DNA of 64,000 bases from Flavobacteriales bacterium (GCA_016722445.1 JADKIZ010000007.1:1-64000); one strand, 5' to 3'; counted from the first letter of the stretch, positions 7,851 through 17,038 are shown. The notes: generated by a model not told the origin, from the sequence alone. Made by a program: numbers and translations.

Positions 7851-9299
7851 TTATTGCTTCACAATTTTTCTAGTCGTACGTTCCCCGTTGATAGTCAACT
7901 GTACCAGATACATACCTTTTTCGAGATTCTCCAAGTCCAATTTGCGTGTTACTCCAGAAAATGCATTGAAGGTGGAAGTATGTACAACCTCACCTAAAAT
8001 ATTTTGAATCATGATATCTACTTCGCCATTTGACAAATTCTCAAACGTTAGCTGAACTTCGGCAACAGATGGATTTGGAAAAATGTCCAATGAATTCTTT
8101 GTTTGCTTTTGTATGATGGTTTCATCAATCGAAAAACTACCCTTCCTATATTTCACAGTGCCTGAATTGTCATCTTCCCAAACCAGGTAAATATTTCCAT
8201 CACTAATTGCTACATCTGCGTTAACTACGTGATCCATTGCTGGAACCTCATATGTGTCCGGCCAACCATTGTCCATATTGCTGGTAAACAATAGGGCCAA
8301 TTCATTGTTGCCATCAACGCTCTGTTTCCAAACGATTGCTGTTGAACTGCCTGAATTTGCCATTCTTACAAAATTCTGGTTGGATAAACCTGGGAAATTT
8401 CCGGTTAATACTTCACCCCCTTCTGAGGATATATCATTGAGTGAGGTTTTTGTCATGTACGCGAGGCTTGTTCCACTGGCGCCGCTCATATAAACAGCGT
8501 ACAAAGTATCATTCGCAATAAATCCATCTGGTCCGGATGATGGACAAGCCATCAACATCCAGTTCTCCTGATCTATATTAATACCTTCATCAAATGTATT
8601 GCCGCCATCAGTTGAAATACTCGCCCACGTATCTCTGATATTCGATGAATTGTTTCGGTAAAGCATTGCCAAATTGTTTTCATTTGCCACAATTCCACCG
8701 GGACAACAATCACAAACGGTAGCACCATTCCAGCCACTTGCTAGAACGTTTGGAGGAAAAGAACTGCCAAAATCCAGTGAAGTTGTAACTACCCATTGTG
8801 CATCTCCAAAATTGGAATTGAATTTCATAAATGCTACGATTGGTTGCCCGTCTTCGCTCACGGTGACTGTGGGAAATCGCGATACACTATCTCCGATATT
8901 GTCAATTTGGACGAGATCGGAAAACGTCATACCTCCATCGTATGAATGTACCATAAACATATTCCCTAAGTCTTCCGGGGTTTCCTTGAAAACTGCATAA
9001 ACAGTGTCGCCATCAGAGGCTAGATCAGGTCCCGCCCATGAGGCCGTGAACACCGGCGTAGTGGAATTCAAAGCGATGGGCGTTGAAAATGACGTGCCGG
9101 TCCATCTTGAAAACATCGCGTCATTGTTGGATTTCCCCCACAACACCATCGGGTTACCAAGAGCGTCGAGCATCACGCGTGGATGCATATTGCCATTGCT
9201 GCTTGTTGCAACATTCATTGGCATTGACCATGTGATTTCACTTTGGGTCCATCCGGTCAGATGAATTGTTAGTGATAGAATAGCAAGGATTTTTTTCAT
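7851..9299 (-). CDS. Secreted sialidase-like beta-propeller protein with T9SS sorting domain
   Basis: A 482-residue exported protein: signal peptide (MKKILAILSLTIHLTGWTQ), a BNR/sialidase-type beta-propeller of about 370 residues (SYDGGMTFSD, SLDFGSSFP and STDGGNTFDEG are Asp-box-like repeats), then a T9SS type A sorting domain from DIFPNPSVAEV to RKIVKQ. A striking feature is CDCCPGG near residue 200 with CPSSGPDGF further on. Such cysteine pairs are unusual in true sialidases and suggest metal binding or a disulfide core. The sialidase catalytic Arg triad cannot be traced, so glycan cleavage is doubtful. It is co-transcribed with the ATP-grasp gene upstream (4 bases) and the AraC-HMA regulator downstream. 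Confidence 0.8.
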   Translation of the reverse strand: MKKILAILSLTIHLTGWTQSEITWSMPMNVATSSNGNMHPRVMLDALGNPMVLWGKSNNDAMFSRWTGTSFSTPIALNSTTPVFTASWAGPDLASDGDTVYAVFKETPEDLGNMFMVHSYDGGMTFSDLVQIDNIGDSVSRFPTVTVSEDGQPIVAFMKFNSNFGDAQWVVTTSLDFGSSFPPNVLASGWNGATVCDCCPGGIVANENNLAMLYRNNSSNIRDTWASISTDGGNTFDEGINIDQENWMLMACPSSGPDGFIANDTLYAVYMSGASGTSLAYMTKTSLNDISSEGGEVLTGNFPGLSNQNFVRMANSGSSTAIVWKQSVDGNNELALLFTSNMDNGWPDTYEVPAMDHVVNADVAISDGNIYLVWEDDNSGTVKYRKGSFSIDETIIQKQTKNSLDIFPNPSVAEVQLTFENLSNGEVDIMIQNILGEVVHTSTFNAFSGVTRKLDLENLEKGMYLVQLTINGERTTRKIVKQ

Positions 9300-9303
9300 A
9301 GTT

Positions 9304-10092
9304 TCAGTTATTGATTTGTTGCAATTCGTCGAGCAGAAAATCTACTATTCGTTCAAATGGATTCATGCCAAAATGTGCAGCAATGAGTTCTCTAAGATTA
9401 CTATTTGCATTGATGTCATAAATGATTTCTTCCCCTATTTGGTTGATACAATACTCCACGCTGCCGCTGTCATGTCCGGCAGTTTCCAATATGCGGGTAG
9501 CATTCAAAATAATTTCCTCGCTGGTATTTTCAAAAGGATAAAATTCAGGCTTATTAACTGAAGGTATTTCACAGACACCATCACCTTCAAGAGGATTGCA
9601 GGCCAGGGATGGGCATAGATTGAAGCTATCATGAGTAACAACTCGCATGGCATAAAGAAACTTGCCTCCTAGAAATTCAAGCCGTATGATGCCATGTTTC
9701 TGTTCATATTCCAGTTTTTCCTGGATGAGTAATAAACCGTCCGGCCACCATATTTGGTCGTCAGTTATAATTATCTCTTCTAATTCCTCCCAATTGTTGG
9801 CGAGGTACATTCTTGCGCCGCTTCCTCCTTGTTCGGGTTTGAGAATCGCTGGAAATAAAATGTCTGATTTTCGGCTACGAAGTGCTTCAATATGATTAAA
9901 CACGATGCTTTTTGGATGGTGGATTTCAAGTTTTTTCAATAAGCTGATCTGCGCGCTCTTACTCATTTCAACTGCCATTGACCTGGTGCCATTAAGTACC
10001 TTCACACCCAGGGATTCCAGGTGACGACAAATTGAATATGCATATGGAATGGCTCGCTGGTTGCCACGTTTATATGCAGAAGGACTTACCAT
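9304..10092 (-). CDS. ATP-grasp enzyme (RimK-like), main C-terminal segment
   Basis: These 262 residues are an ATP-grasp ligase body: MVSPSAYKRGNQRAIPYAYS is the usual entry motif, FPAILKPEQGGSGARM the ATP-binding lysine and glycine loop, and EYCINQIGEEIIYDINANSN the metal-binding end of the fold. Enzymes of this kind join a carboxylate to an amine through an acyl-phosphate, as in RimK-type glutamate ligation or peptide modification. The true start is probably 10245: the same frame continues upstream through a single TAA (10102-10104) into the missing N-terminal domain. It is first gene of the operon with the secreted propeller. The substrate is unknown. Confidence 0.8.
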   Translation of the reverse strand: MVSPSAYKRGNQRAIPYAYSICRHLESLGVKVLNGTRSMAVEMSKSAQISLLKKLEIHHPKSIVFNHIEALRSRKSDILFPAILKPEQGGSGARMYLANNWEELEEIIITDDQIWWPDGLLLIQEKLEYEQKHGIIRLEFLGGKFLYAMRVVTHDSFNLCPSLACNPLEGDGVCEIPSVNKPEFYPFENTSEEIILNATRILETAGHDSGSVEYCINQIGEEIIYDINANSNLRELIAAHFGMNPFERIVDFLLDELQQINN

Positions 10093-10101
10093 GTTGTAAT
10101 T

Positions 10102-10245
10102 TTACCTCGCCTCTGGCAGATCATCTTCACCGTAGGTGGCAACCTTGAGATCTATCGTGCTGAAATCCACATTTCTTTTCTTTAGTGCCGCAAATAATGG
10201 TTCGTGCCATTCAGGATGTTCAAATAGTATTATCAAATCCCTCAT
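10102..10245 (-). pseudogene. N-terminal segment of the ATP-grasp gene, ended by an in-frame TAA
   Basis: ATG 10245 opens MRDLIILFEHPEWHEPLFAA, the pre-ATP-grasp domain of this family (hydrophobic strand, then HPEWHEPLF). After 47 codons it meets TAA at 10102-10104, and the same frame carries on as NYNMVSPSAYKR, exactly where family members continue. Full length with the stop read through is 313 residues, the expected size. So this is one gene with a nonsense change or a base-call error. Confidence 0.75.
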
Positions 10246-10406
10246 AATTCATGCGATGTTTTATATATAGGAAAATGCACACCCTTTTCATTGGGGCAGA
10301 TACATGAATTCTCAGACTGGTAATGATAGGTAATTAGGGAATTTGCAGGATTCCGCTGAACCCCCTCATCGTTGTTGTTTTTATTTTCCACCATTAAAAA
10401 AAATTA

Positions 10407-10435
10407 AGGTCGGCCCGATCTTAACGGACCGACCT
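10407..10435 (-). terminator. Terminator of the T9SS gene at 10466
   Basis: AGGTCGGCCCG pairs with CGGACCGACCT (one mismatch) around a 7-base loop. On the minus strand it is followed by a run of about eight T (A run at 10396-10403). It lies 30 bases beyond the stop of the minus-strand gene. Confidence 0.8.
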
Positions 10436-10465
10436 ATTACCAAATAAACACTATGAAAGAAACTG

Positions 10466-10825
10466 CTACCTTTCAATGACCAGTTTTCGATTTGTAAGAA
10501 TGCTGCTATTGTCCTTTAGCATAACGCTATAAACTCCATTTGCCAAAAATGAAATGTCAATACGAGTGGAATGATTTGAATTCAACGATTCATTGTAGAC
10601 TGCCCGACCAGACATATCCACTATTTGAATCGCTGCTTTTGTCAGAATATTTATCTGAGAATAGCCGACGTTCAGATATTGATTAGCTGGATTTGGGCTA
10701 ATTGAAAATAAAATATCGTCGTTGACTTCATTGACAGAAACAGGGCCCATGTTGACGCGCATAACTTTATCAGTAACACTATTTACATACCAGATCAAAC
10801 CATCCGGACCAACTTTTACTCCCAT
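10466..10825 (-). CDS. C-terminal segment of a T9SS-sorted protein (frameshifted)
   Basis: This segment holds the end of the gene begun at 12549: a last propeller strand (VKVGPDGLIWYVNSVTDKVMRV) and then a T9SS type A sorting domain (ISPNPANQYLNV to RKLVIER). The frame upstream of its first ATG is open (LLTTIPTGSNGIMG) and meets the upstream frame near 10855-10870, so a one-base slip there separates one original gene of about 690 codons into two. The domain directs export and surface attachment by the type IX system. Confidence 0.8.
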   Translation of the reverse strand: MGVKVGPDGLIWYVNSVTDKVMRVNMGPVSVNEVNDDILFSISPNPANQYLNVGYSQINILTKAAIQIVDMSGRAVYNESLNSNHSTRIDISFLANGVYSVMLKDNSSILTNRKLVIER

Positions 10826-10854
10826 TATGCCATTGCTACCAGTAGGAATGGTGG

Positions 10855-12549
10855 TTAGCAGAAGGGAAAGTCTCCGCTGATATCATATAAGTTAATGTCT
10901 CCGGTATTGTAGTTAGAAACAATCATCCGGTTCTCTACAATGTCAATACCCGTTGGTGCATCAAGTCCGGTGCTGATGCATTCTTCCCAGACGAAGTCAT
11001 CCATGTATTTGTAAACAGCAGTTGCCTCATGTGGAGTAGCACTGGCACCGGGGGTTCCCGTATTCGTGTTGATTCTGATTACCCTGTTCTGTTGAGAATT
11101 GCAGACATAGAGCCAACCTGTGTTCTGATCCAAGACAAGATGATCGGGAACCTCATGTTCAGGATCTTCATCGTATCCGGGTATTGGATATTTGTAAATA
11201 ATACCATCTGCATGATCTGAATTGCCCGGACCGTGATCATGTTGGAAATCGAAGCTCATGATCTCGTCATGCTCACCACATGTAACCCAGAATTTGTTGT
11301 CCGTTTCATATGCAATACCCATACTGTATGGACTTTCATGAAGCATGTCCAGATGACTTCCATTGCCTCCGCTTGGCTGCGCATAAACATCCGGATCACT
11401 GCTCCAGAGTGCTGGTCCAGTAAATGGAGCTCCTCCATCGTGGTTGGCGTCGTAAACTCCAGGAGATGTTGCAAAATTTTCATTCCTTGAAAAAGCAATT
11501 CCAGTCGGCAACGACATGAAATGCCAGGCGTTACCATCCTGTTGAAGCAATTCGTCTTGTGAGGCTTCGCCGGCATCACTGATCTTAACCGTTTTACCGC
11601 CGGAATTCTCAGTGCTCTTTAATACTACCCACAATTCTTTTCTCGTCAGAACGGGGTGAAAGTCCAGGTCTCTTGGGTTATTGACACTTTGTCCTGCTCC
11701 CGCTATTTGCTCAGTTTCAGGAACGAAGGTCATGTAGTCATCAAGAATATTCGGAATGCCGGGGCCAACAGTCATCGTCCGCGATGCCTCGTCGTTTATA
11801 ATATTCATATCTGGATTGCCATTGATCGCACTAATCCAAATCGTCATTGTGTATTCACCTGTATTCAATTCGCTCCATGGTTGCGGATGAGTCAACGAGA
11901 AAGACGTAAATGGCAGAATGTTTAAGCCATCAATTGTACCGGTAATGACAGGACCATTGTTCGCCTGGTAACTGAATTCCACATTGTTTATCGTTTCGCT
12001 GCCACGAGAGAAAAATTCACCAATCACAGGAATGTCACCAGGTTGAACATATGAATAGGATTGAACCGCCACTCCTTCGACATCATATGGCAGTGGCTCG
12101 GTAACGGTAAACTCGAATTCATCATCATTGCCCATACCGGTAAAATTAAAAATAGGAAAGCCGAAAAGTTCCAGCTCGAAAACTGCTCCACCATCTCCGT
12201 AATCATCTACATAGTGAAGTGTGTAGGTTTCTCCGATAGAGAGGCAAATAGGTCCTTCTGAAATAGATGCGAAGTCGGCGTATCCTTGTGCGGTTGTGGC
12301 GTCTTGTTGACCTGCACCATTGCATCCTACTTGTGATAGGTTTCCGCCTTCCTCAATTGTTCCTACATCGCAAGCATTTCCAACAGGGGTAATTTGCCAA
12401 TAGCATTCATAGCCCCATTGGTCAGTATTTATGTTGAGATAAAGTGCCGTTTCTCCTGTTCCACATTGCGACCAGGAAGGCGAAGTAAAGAGGAAAGAAA
12501 GAATCAAGGTTAGGGTCTTTGGGAACTCGTAAAGATTTTTCATGTTCAT
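10855..12549 (-). CDS. T9SS-exported beta-propeller protein, N-terminal segment
   Basis: The start is taken at ATG 12549 (MNMKNLYEFPKTL, signal peptide cut after SPSWSQ), although the frame opens at 12582. After a Cys-containing beta-sandwich (residues 20-140, with YVDDYGDGGAVFELELFG) and a second Ig-like domain (PGDIPVIGEF), an NHL/WD-like propeller runs from about 270 to the end (WVVLKSTENSGG, GIAYETDNKFWVTCGEHDEIM, LDQNTGWLYVCNSQQNRVIRI, GIDIVENRMIVSNYNTGDINLYD). This suggests a secreted adhesin-like surface protein. The frame ends at 10855 by a probable frameshift; the C terminus is the 10466-10825 segment. Confidence 0.8.
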   Translation of the reverse strand: MNMKNLYEFPKTLTLILSFLFTSPSWSQCGTGETALYLNINTDQWGYECYWQITPVGNACDVGTIEEGGNLSQVGCNGAGQQDATTAQGYADFASISEGPICLSIGETYTLHYVDDYGDGGAVFELELFGFPIFNFTGMGNDDEFEFTVTEPLPYDVEGVAVQSYSYVQPGDIPVIGEFFSRGSETINNVEFSYQANNGPVITGTIDGLNILPFTSFSLTHPQPWSELNTGEYTMTIWISAINGNPDMNIINDEASRTMTVGPGIPNILDDYMTFVPETEQIAGAGQSVNNPRDLDFHPVLTRKELWVVLKSTENSGGKTVKISDAGEASQDELLQQDGNAWHFMSLPTGIAFSRNENFATSPGVYDANHDGGAPFTGPALWSSDPDVYAQPSGGNGSHLDMLHESPYSMGIAYETDNKFWVTCGEHDEIMSFDFQHDHGPGNSDHADGIIYKYPIPGYDEDPEHEVPDHLVLDQNTGWLYVCNSQQNRVIRINTNTGTPGASATPHEATAVYKYMDDFVWEECISTGLDAPTGIDIVENRMIVSNYNTGDINLYDISGDFPFC

Positions 12550-12738
12550 TGTTGATAAATAATTGGTTTGATAGGGTTTCACCTTTCGTTTTATAAAAAG
12601 AAATGGAATAAGATGCGGCGTTTAAAGTTTCTAAATTGCAAGTTCTTGAGGTTTTGATTGATTGATGTTCTCCTAGCAATCGACATTAACGTTTATGAAT
12701 GAGCGACATAACTGGATGAAATTCTCTTGGCCACGAAA

Positions 12739-13074
12739 TCATATCGTGAACTGGATTGGAATAAATAGGGAACGTTGTTCTGAATTCGTTTCTTCAACTT
12801 TAATCAGAATTATGTTGAGTGGGACGCTTTCAGTTTGCCTGATCGAATCGGTATTCATGCTTTTATAGTCTATTGAAATGAATCCGGTATAAGGCATAGT
12901 TGCATGAAGCATAATGCCGTAACGTTCACCAAGCATGATATCGATTTCATTTGCATTGAAAGATTCATCCAATGAGTGACCATCAGCAATGGACGAGCAG
13001 GACACTTGAAAGTCAGAATTAGGATTGAATTTTTTCACGGTGAATTCAGATTTGAATGAATACAATTGATACAC
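12739..13074 (-). pseudogene. Possible remnant of a multicopper-oxidase-like cupredoxin domain
   Basis: 111 residues with no signal peptide; the only start is a GTG. LGERYGIMLHATMPYTGFISIDYKSM resembles the strand pair of the second cupredoxin domain of multicopper oxidases, where a PGERYDV motif is usual. No copper ligands remain in this piece. It lies downstream of an HYC_CC_PP gene, a protein type that accompanies copper genes. I regard it as a decayed fragment; it may also be an unrelated small protein. Confidence 0.35.
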
Positions 13075-13116
13075 AAAGAGCTGAACTTATAGTTCAGCAG
13101 TTGCGCTATTGAATTC

Positions 13117-13500
13117 TCAAAGTCTGAATGCCCCGTTTACAAGATATCGCTCTAGAGCAATTAACGGAGGAGCGTGCGACTGCAGTCCAGGTTTTTTATG
13201 ATTGAAGAATCGAGAAATGGGTTCAAAATCATGCGGAAATAGTTGCTCCGCTTCGTAATCCTGGGGAAAGGAAAAATTTGCCTTCGCTGACGCTAGCCTG
13301 CACTCATCCTGTAACATAAAAAAATGAACTTCTTTGCAGCAATTCTTTGAGTAGCCTTCCTTGTTTGCGGTCGCCGGTTCACCGCAACGCTGGGCTTCTG
13401 AATTAACCGCCCAATCGACAAGTTGGCCGCAACAAAAATGCATATTGATTGCCATACCAGAAGACTTCGCAGCATCGCCTGAATCTTTGAATCCTAACAA
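13117..13500 (-). CDS. HYC_CC_PP family protein, N terminus incomplete
   Basis: The conserved pattern is present in order: MHFCCGQLVDW (in place of HYC), a Cys pair in YSKNCCKEVHFF, and SHAPPL near the end. It parallels the copy at 30004-30390 (LAMHYCCGEVVDW, NCCRDV, DHAPPD). These small exported proteins are found in Bacteroidota copper and heavy-metal loci; their biochemical role is unknown. Here the frame begins at a TTG with a stop four codons upstream and no signal peptide, so the 5' end is lost or displaced by a frameshift and the gene may be inactive. An internal ATG 45 bases in is an alternative start. Confidence 0.6.
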   Translation of the reverse strand: MLGFKDSGDAAKSSGMAINMHFCCGQLVDWAVNSEAQRCGEPATANKEGYSKNCCKEVHFFMLQDECRLASAKANFSFPQDYEAEQLFPHDFEPISRFFNHKKPGLQSHAPPLIALERYLVNGAFRL

Positions 13501-13708
13501 TTCGCTCTAATGAACGGAAGGGTTGTGATGTAAAATGCTCATCATCAGGTTATCATCACGTTTGTATAATCAAAATGAGCATGATTCATCTGCTAAGTCT
13601 AAATACAATGAATGTCATAACTAAATAGAGAAACTTCGTAATTTATTTCGAGTCTTTGGTCATCAATTCGCATGGTGAAAATTCTTTCATCCAAAAAATC
13701 AAAACACA

Positions 13709-14035
13709 ATGAAAAACTCAAAAAATTGCATTGACATCTGCCTGGCATGTCTCGTTTCTTGCGAAGCATGTATTACTGATTGTATCAAGGTAGGTAATCA
13801 GGAATGTATTGTCTTATGTCGTGACTGTGCGGATATCTGCGCATTGTGTGCAAGGTTAGAAGCAAGAGGCTCTCAATATACCCATGATTTGCACGCCCTG
13901 TGTGCAAAGGTTTGTGAAGAGTGTGCGGCTGAGTGCAGCAAACACGCAACACATCATGAAAGCTGCAAAGCATGTGCAGAAGCGTGCAAAAAATGTGCTG
14001 AGGCTTGCGCAGAACTTGCCCACGCTACAGTCTAA
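13709..14035 (+). CDS. Four-helix-bundle copper-binding protein (DUF326, Csp-like)
   Basis: A 108-residue protein with 20 cysteines spaced three to four residues apart along predicted helices (CIDICLACLVSCEACITDC at the start, CKACAEACKKCAEAC at the end), plus His60, His62 and a HATHH pair. This is the pattern of the DUF326/Csp copper-storage bundle, in which Cys line the inside of the helices and bind many Cu(I) ions. No signal peptide is present, so it should be cytosolic like Csp3. It opens the heavy-metal island on the plus strand, is monocistronic, and is followed by a clear terminator. Confidence 0.9.
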   Translation: MKNSKNCIDICLACLVSCEACITDCIKVGNQECIVLCRDCADICALCARLEARGSQYTHDLHALCAKVCEECAAECSKHATHHESCKACAEACKKCAEACAELAHATV

Positions 14036-14042
14036 GTTCCTT

Positions 14043-14070
14043 AAAATGGGGAAAGGATTCCCCATTTTTA
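14043..14070 (+). terminator. Terminator after the copper-storage gene
   Basis: AAAATGGGGAA pairs with TTCCCCATTTT around a short loop, followed by TTTAATTC. It starts 8 bases after the stop codon of the DUF326 gene. Confidence 0.8.
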
Positions 14071-14079
14071 ATTCTATTA

Positions 14080-15700
14080 CTCGTTTTTAGAATGGTAGTT
14101 ACATGAACATTTCAAACGATTTTTCCTATTTTTTAAATTCTCACCTATTCCTTCATAACACGCTCCCAAAAACCAATCGGAGGCATTAATTTGACAGATG
14201 CTAATTATCAAAATATAAACCTTTCATATGCCCACCCTTGTGGTAAGGATCATAAGATAAAACTAAACGATTTTTTAGGTAAGGACTTCGTAACCGTAAA
14301 ACACAATGATACATTGCATACTTGCAAGAAGGATTGTATTTATGCATATGTCGATTGTGGTTTTATTTAACGATTCTCGAAAGATTTTTCTGTTTTCTAT
14401 CTGATCATGGAATCCGGAAGTTTTCAAATCTATAATAGGTTGTTCACTACTTCATCAGGGAGAGGAAGTATGATTGACGCCAGGTATTATTTCAGTAACA
14501 CACTGACATCGGAAATTTTTCCTTTAACCAGCGAGAACCAAAAGACGGCAGTATGGATAATCCCAAATTACACGATGCCATGGACATGTATTTTCCCAAC
14601 GGAAATGGTCTCTCGGATTATGATGATAGACACATGAGCTATAAAATTAACCTTTTACTCGCGCCCTTCCATTGATTGTGCATGCGGCACAATTCGAGGT
14701 AAAATGAGCTATTTCAAAAGGTAAAGTGAACGGAGCAATAGCCTGTTCTGCGTTAGGAATACTATTGGCTTTAACCGCAAATATGACAGAAGTGAAACGT
14801 ATCTCGCTTATGGCTGCTTGTGAAAATTTTATGATATTCACTGATGCAATGTGCGCAAGCATCGTTCATCTCCCAGGAAAATTGCCCAAAAACCTCTGCT
14901 TTAGACTGGTCAATTGAGCCGGAAATTAAGTAATCAGTTTCACATGGAATTCGCTTGTCAACTTGAAGCGGAATTAAGTAAATCTCTTTACATGAAGTTC
15001 CACGCGACCCAATTAACTTCTAAGGGTTCTTCTTGAGACCAAATAGCAAAATTTAAATTCCGTCGAATTAGATGTTCAATAGCATTTCGAAGAGCTTATC
15101 GGTAATCTTCAACTGACCAATGATTTTAGTTTTCGCTAATTTAGGATCAGCCGCTTTGAGAAACCTAAGCCGCTCAGCAAATTCAACTTCATGTCCCACC
15201 TTATATTACTGATTGAATATCTCTATTGTTTTGGACTTAATGTAAAAAACTGAACCAAATGTTTTCATTTCCAAATTCTACTCAGACATTTTCTCAATGA
15301 TAACCTTATCTAATAAAACTTGCCTTGTGTGATAGATATACCTTTCTTCTGTGACGGCCAACTTATGAGCTAAGTCATTAAGAAGTTGACTATTTTGTTG
15401 TCAGAGTATGGAGCGTTGCTCATCTACTGCAAATGTTTTCAGTAATGAGGGTTTTCATTTGATCTAGGAAATCTCTCCGAAATTTGGGATGCCAATCTTC
15501 GTGCATTGAGAATAGGATTCGAACGCCATCTTTGAACCATGATGCTTCGAAGGTTCGGAATAAAATCCAGAAGTAATGTACCTATCGAATAGCCAGGATC
15601 GCTTCTATCGAGAAAGACAAACGTTTTTTTGCGTTGTCTGTTGGTTGGACATTCATTGCCACCACCGCAATTAATTTTGAGATGCTATTAATCTGAATAG
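14080..15700. other. Decayed DNA with gene fragments and an IS21-like end
   Basis: No intact gene is found in about 1.6 kb. Short protein-like stretches appear in varying frames: on the plus strand about 14180-14370 (NYQNINLSYAHPCGKDHK, ending DCGFI) and about 14550-14650 (MDNPKLHDAMDMYFPNGNG). On the minus strand are a fragment around 15060-15200 (VGHEVEFAERLRFLKAADPK) and one around 15440-15560 (FEASWFKDGVRILFSMHEDW). None has an acceptable start, and all stop early. I do not recognise the families. Confidence 0.5.
14907..15000. mobile_element. IS21-like terminal repeats (solo end)
   Basis: Two imperfect tandem units about 47 bases apart (GTCAATTGAGCCGGAAATTAA at 14909 onward; TGTCAACTTGAAGCGGAATT from 14956) continue alike into TTTCACATGGAATTC and TTTACATGAAGTTCC. 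They resemble the unit at 7087-7136 and 55541-55587. Multiple spaced end repeats are characteristic of IS21-family elements. No transposase genes adjoin. Confidence 0.45.
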
Positions 15701-15712
15701 TTTATCGAAGAT

Positions 15713-15907
15713 CTATGGCTTTTTCCTGAAGCTACAGAAAAGAAAATTCTGAATAGTGTTGAAAGGGGTAAGATGGTTTTCCTGTATGCATTTAATCCTG
15801 TCAAACGCTACTTCAAAACGCGCTGACATAGACGCTTCCGAGTATTGCTTTATATCAAGACCGCTGCATTTTTTAGGACCTTCTTCCGAGAAAGTACCCA
15901 AAATCAA
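15713..15907 (-). CDS. C-terminal segment of the SAM methyltransferase
   Basis: This continues the frame of the methyltransferase at 15914-16348 after a single TGA (15914-15916): GHLILGTFSEEGPKKCSGLDIKQYS is the usual motif after the post-catalytic helix in this family, where a KPGGxLI segment is expected at the stop. It ends with a terminal beta strand NFLFCSFRKKP. The total length with the stop read through is about 211 residues, full size for the family. Confidence 0.7.
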   Translation of the reverse strand: MILGTFSEEGPKKCSGLDIKQYSEASMSARFEVAFDRIKCIQENHLTPFNTIQNFLFCSFRKKP

Positions 15908-15913
15908 ATGGCC

Positions 15914-16348
15914 TCATGACTTGATCGCATCCTCAGATATGTTCACATATTTGTAAATCTGTTCTTCAGTTGTCAGAAAGTGGAAAGCGGCGCGGTCATG
16001 CCAAAAATCGAATTTTAATTCCGGTTTGAACTCCGTTATATCGCATGCAATCCAATTCACCTTGTTGGCTCTTTCACCCAGACGTTCCTTTGCACGTTCA
16101 ATCGCTTTTGCCGAAATATCCAAAACCCAAATATTTTCATAACCTCTGTCGATAAGGACATCGACAAAATGGCTATCTCCACCACCAATATCAATGATAT
16201 TGGCTGAAAGGGGCAGAGTGAACAAATCAAGAAATTCAATCGAAGTTTTAGGGTAATTTTGAAACCAGCTTACTTCAGTTTCGGCTTTGGTTGAGTACAC
16301 GTTGTTCCAATGATCTTTTAAGTCCATGAGGGTAGTATTTGGTGGCAA
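15914..16348 (-). CDS. Class I SAM-dependent methyltransferase, main segment
   Basis: It opens with DHWNNVYSTKAETEVSWFQ, the N-terminal motif of tellurite/thiopurine-type small-molecule methyltransferases. Motif I is IIDIGGGDSHFVDVL (about residues 50-64), the acidic residue after strand 2 is in VLDIS, and FDFWHDRAAFHFL is motif IV-like. The protein is soluble and would use S-adenosylmethionine; the acceptor is unknown, though homologues near metal loci methylate or detoxify small compounds. It is interrupted by an in-frame TGA before the last 65 residues. Confidence 0.8.
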   Translation of the reverse strand: MPPNTTLMDLKDHWNNVYSTKAETEVSWFQNYPKTSIEFLDLFTLPLSANIIDIGGGDSHFVDVLIDRGYENIWVLDISAKAIERAKERLGERANKVNWIACDITEFKPELKFDFWHDRAAFHFLTTEEQIYKYVNISEDAIKS

Positions 16349-16605
16349 ACATCTTAAATATATCCTTCCTTTCTCAGGGTGTGCCAGTTCTATTTTAATT
16401 GAAAGTTGCTTTTTTTTAATACTGATACTACAAGCTAGTTTACTAAAGGCACCGGCATGACTTTCATTTTCGAAGATTGATTACTCCTTATATTTAAAAC
16501 AATACTTGTGAGTTTTCTAAGAATTGGCCCCAGTCAATGACAGAAAACCTTTCCTATTTCTTAATTTTTTTTTTACATAGCTCAATTATCGTTATCCTTG
16601 CAGCC

Positions 16606-16920
16606 GTGAAATTTGTCACCATCATATTGAGTCTGTTTGTGTTTGTTTCGAGTGCAATGCCTTGCACTCATCACAATATGGAACATCATGATCTTTCGAA
16701 GACTCCTTCAGGCCAGCATCAGCATGACCAAGATAACGAACATGGTCATAGCCCTTGTTCGCCTTTCTGTGTCTGTTCATGCGTAAATGCTATTGAAACC
16801 AGTTTTTCTGAATTTAATTTTCCCACACGTTCTCCAGAAATCGCGGCACTGTTGAGCGTCGCTGTTGACCATCTTCATGATGACTTTTTGCCAACTTTCT
16901 GGCAGCCTCCTAAAATTTGA
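16606..16920 (+). CDS. DUF6660-type small His/Cys-rich exported protein
   Basis: I favour GTG 16606 (VKFVTIILSLFVFVSSAMPC), which gives a clean signal peptide; the frame is open from ATG 16537. The mature part holds a run of histidines (THHNMEHHD, HQHDQDNEHGHS) followed by CSPFCVCSC. This layout matches the DUF6660 proteins that precede CusA-type efflux genes in many Bacteroidota. It lies 118 bases upstream of the CusA fusion gene on the same strand. It is probably a periplasmic metal-binding protein or regulator of efflux; function is inferred from position. Confidence 0.7.
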   Translation: MKFVTIILSLFVFVSSAMPCTHHNMEHHDLSKTPSGQHQHDQDNEHGHSPCSPFCVCSCVNAIETSFSEFNFPTRSPEIAALLSVAVDHLHDDFLPTFWQPPKI

Positions 16921-17038
16921 TTTTGCCAATCGGCATGTGCTCTCATAGCACAATACTGCTTGTGATAAGCAGTCAATAATCAATTTTTATTATTCTGCAT
17001 TGCCTTCAAAAGCGTGCACCAAAGTCTCATGAAAGATC

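Noticed and set aside
7851..9299. True exo-sialidase
   Set aside because: Asp-box-like blades are present, but the catalytic Arg triad could not be traced and the CDCCP motif is foreign to sialidases.
14407..14917. Frames of 60-76 codons in the decayed region
   Set aside because: No acceptable start, inconsistent frames and no recognisable motif; treated as relics.
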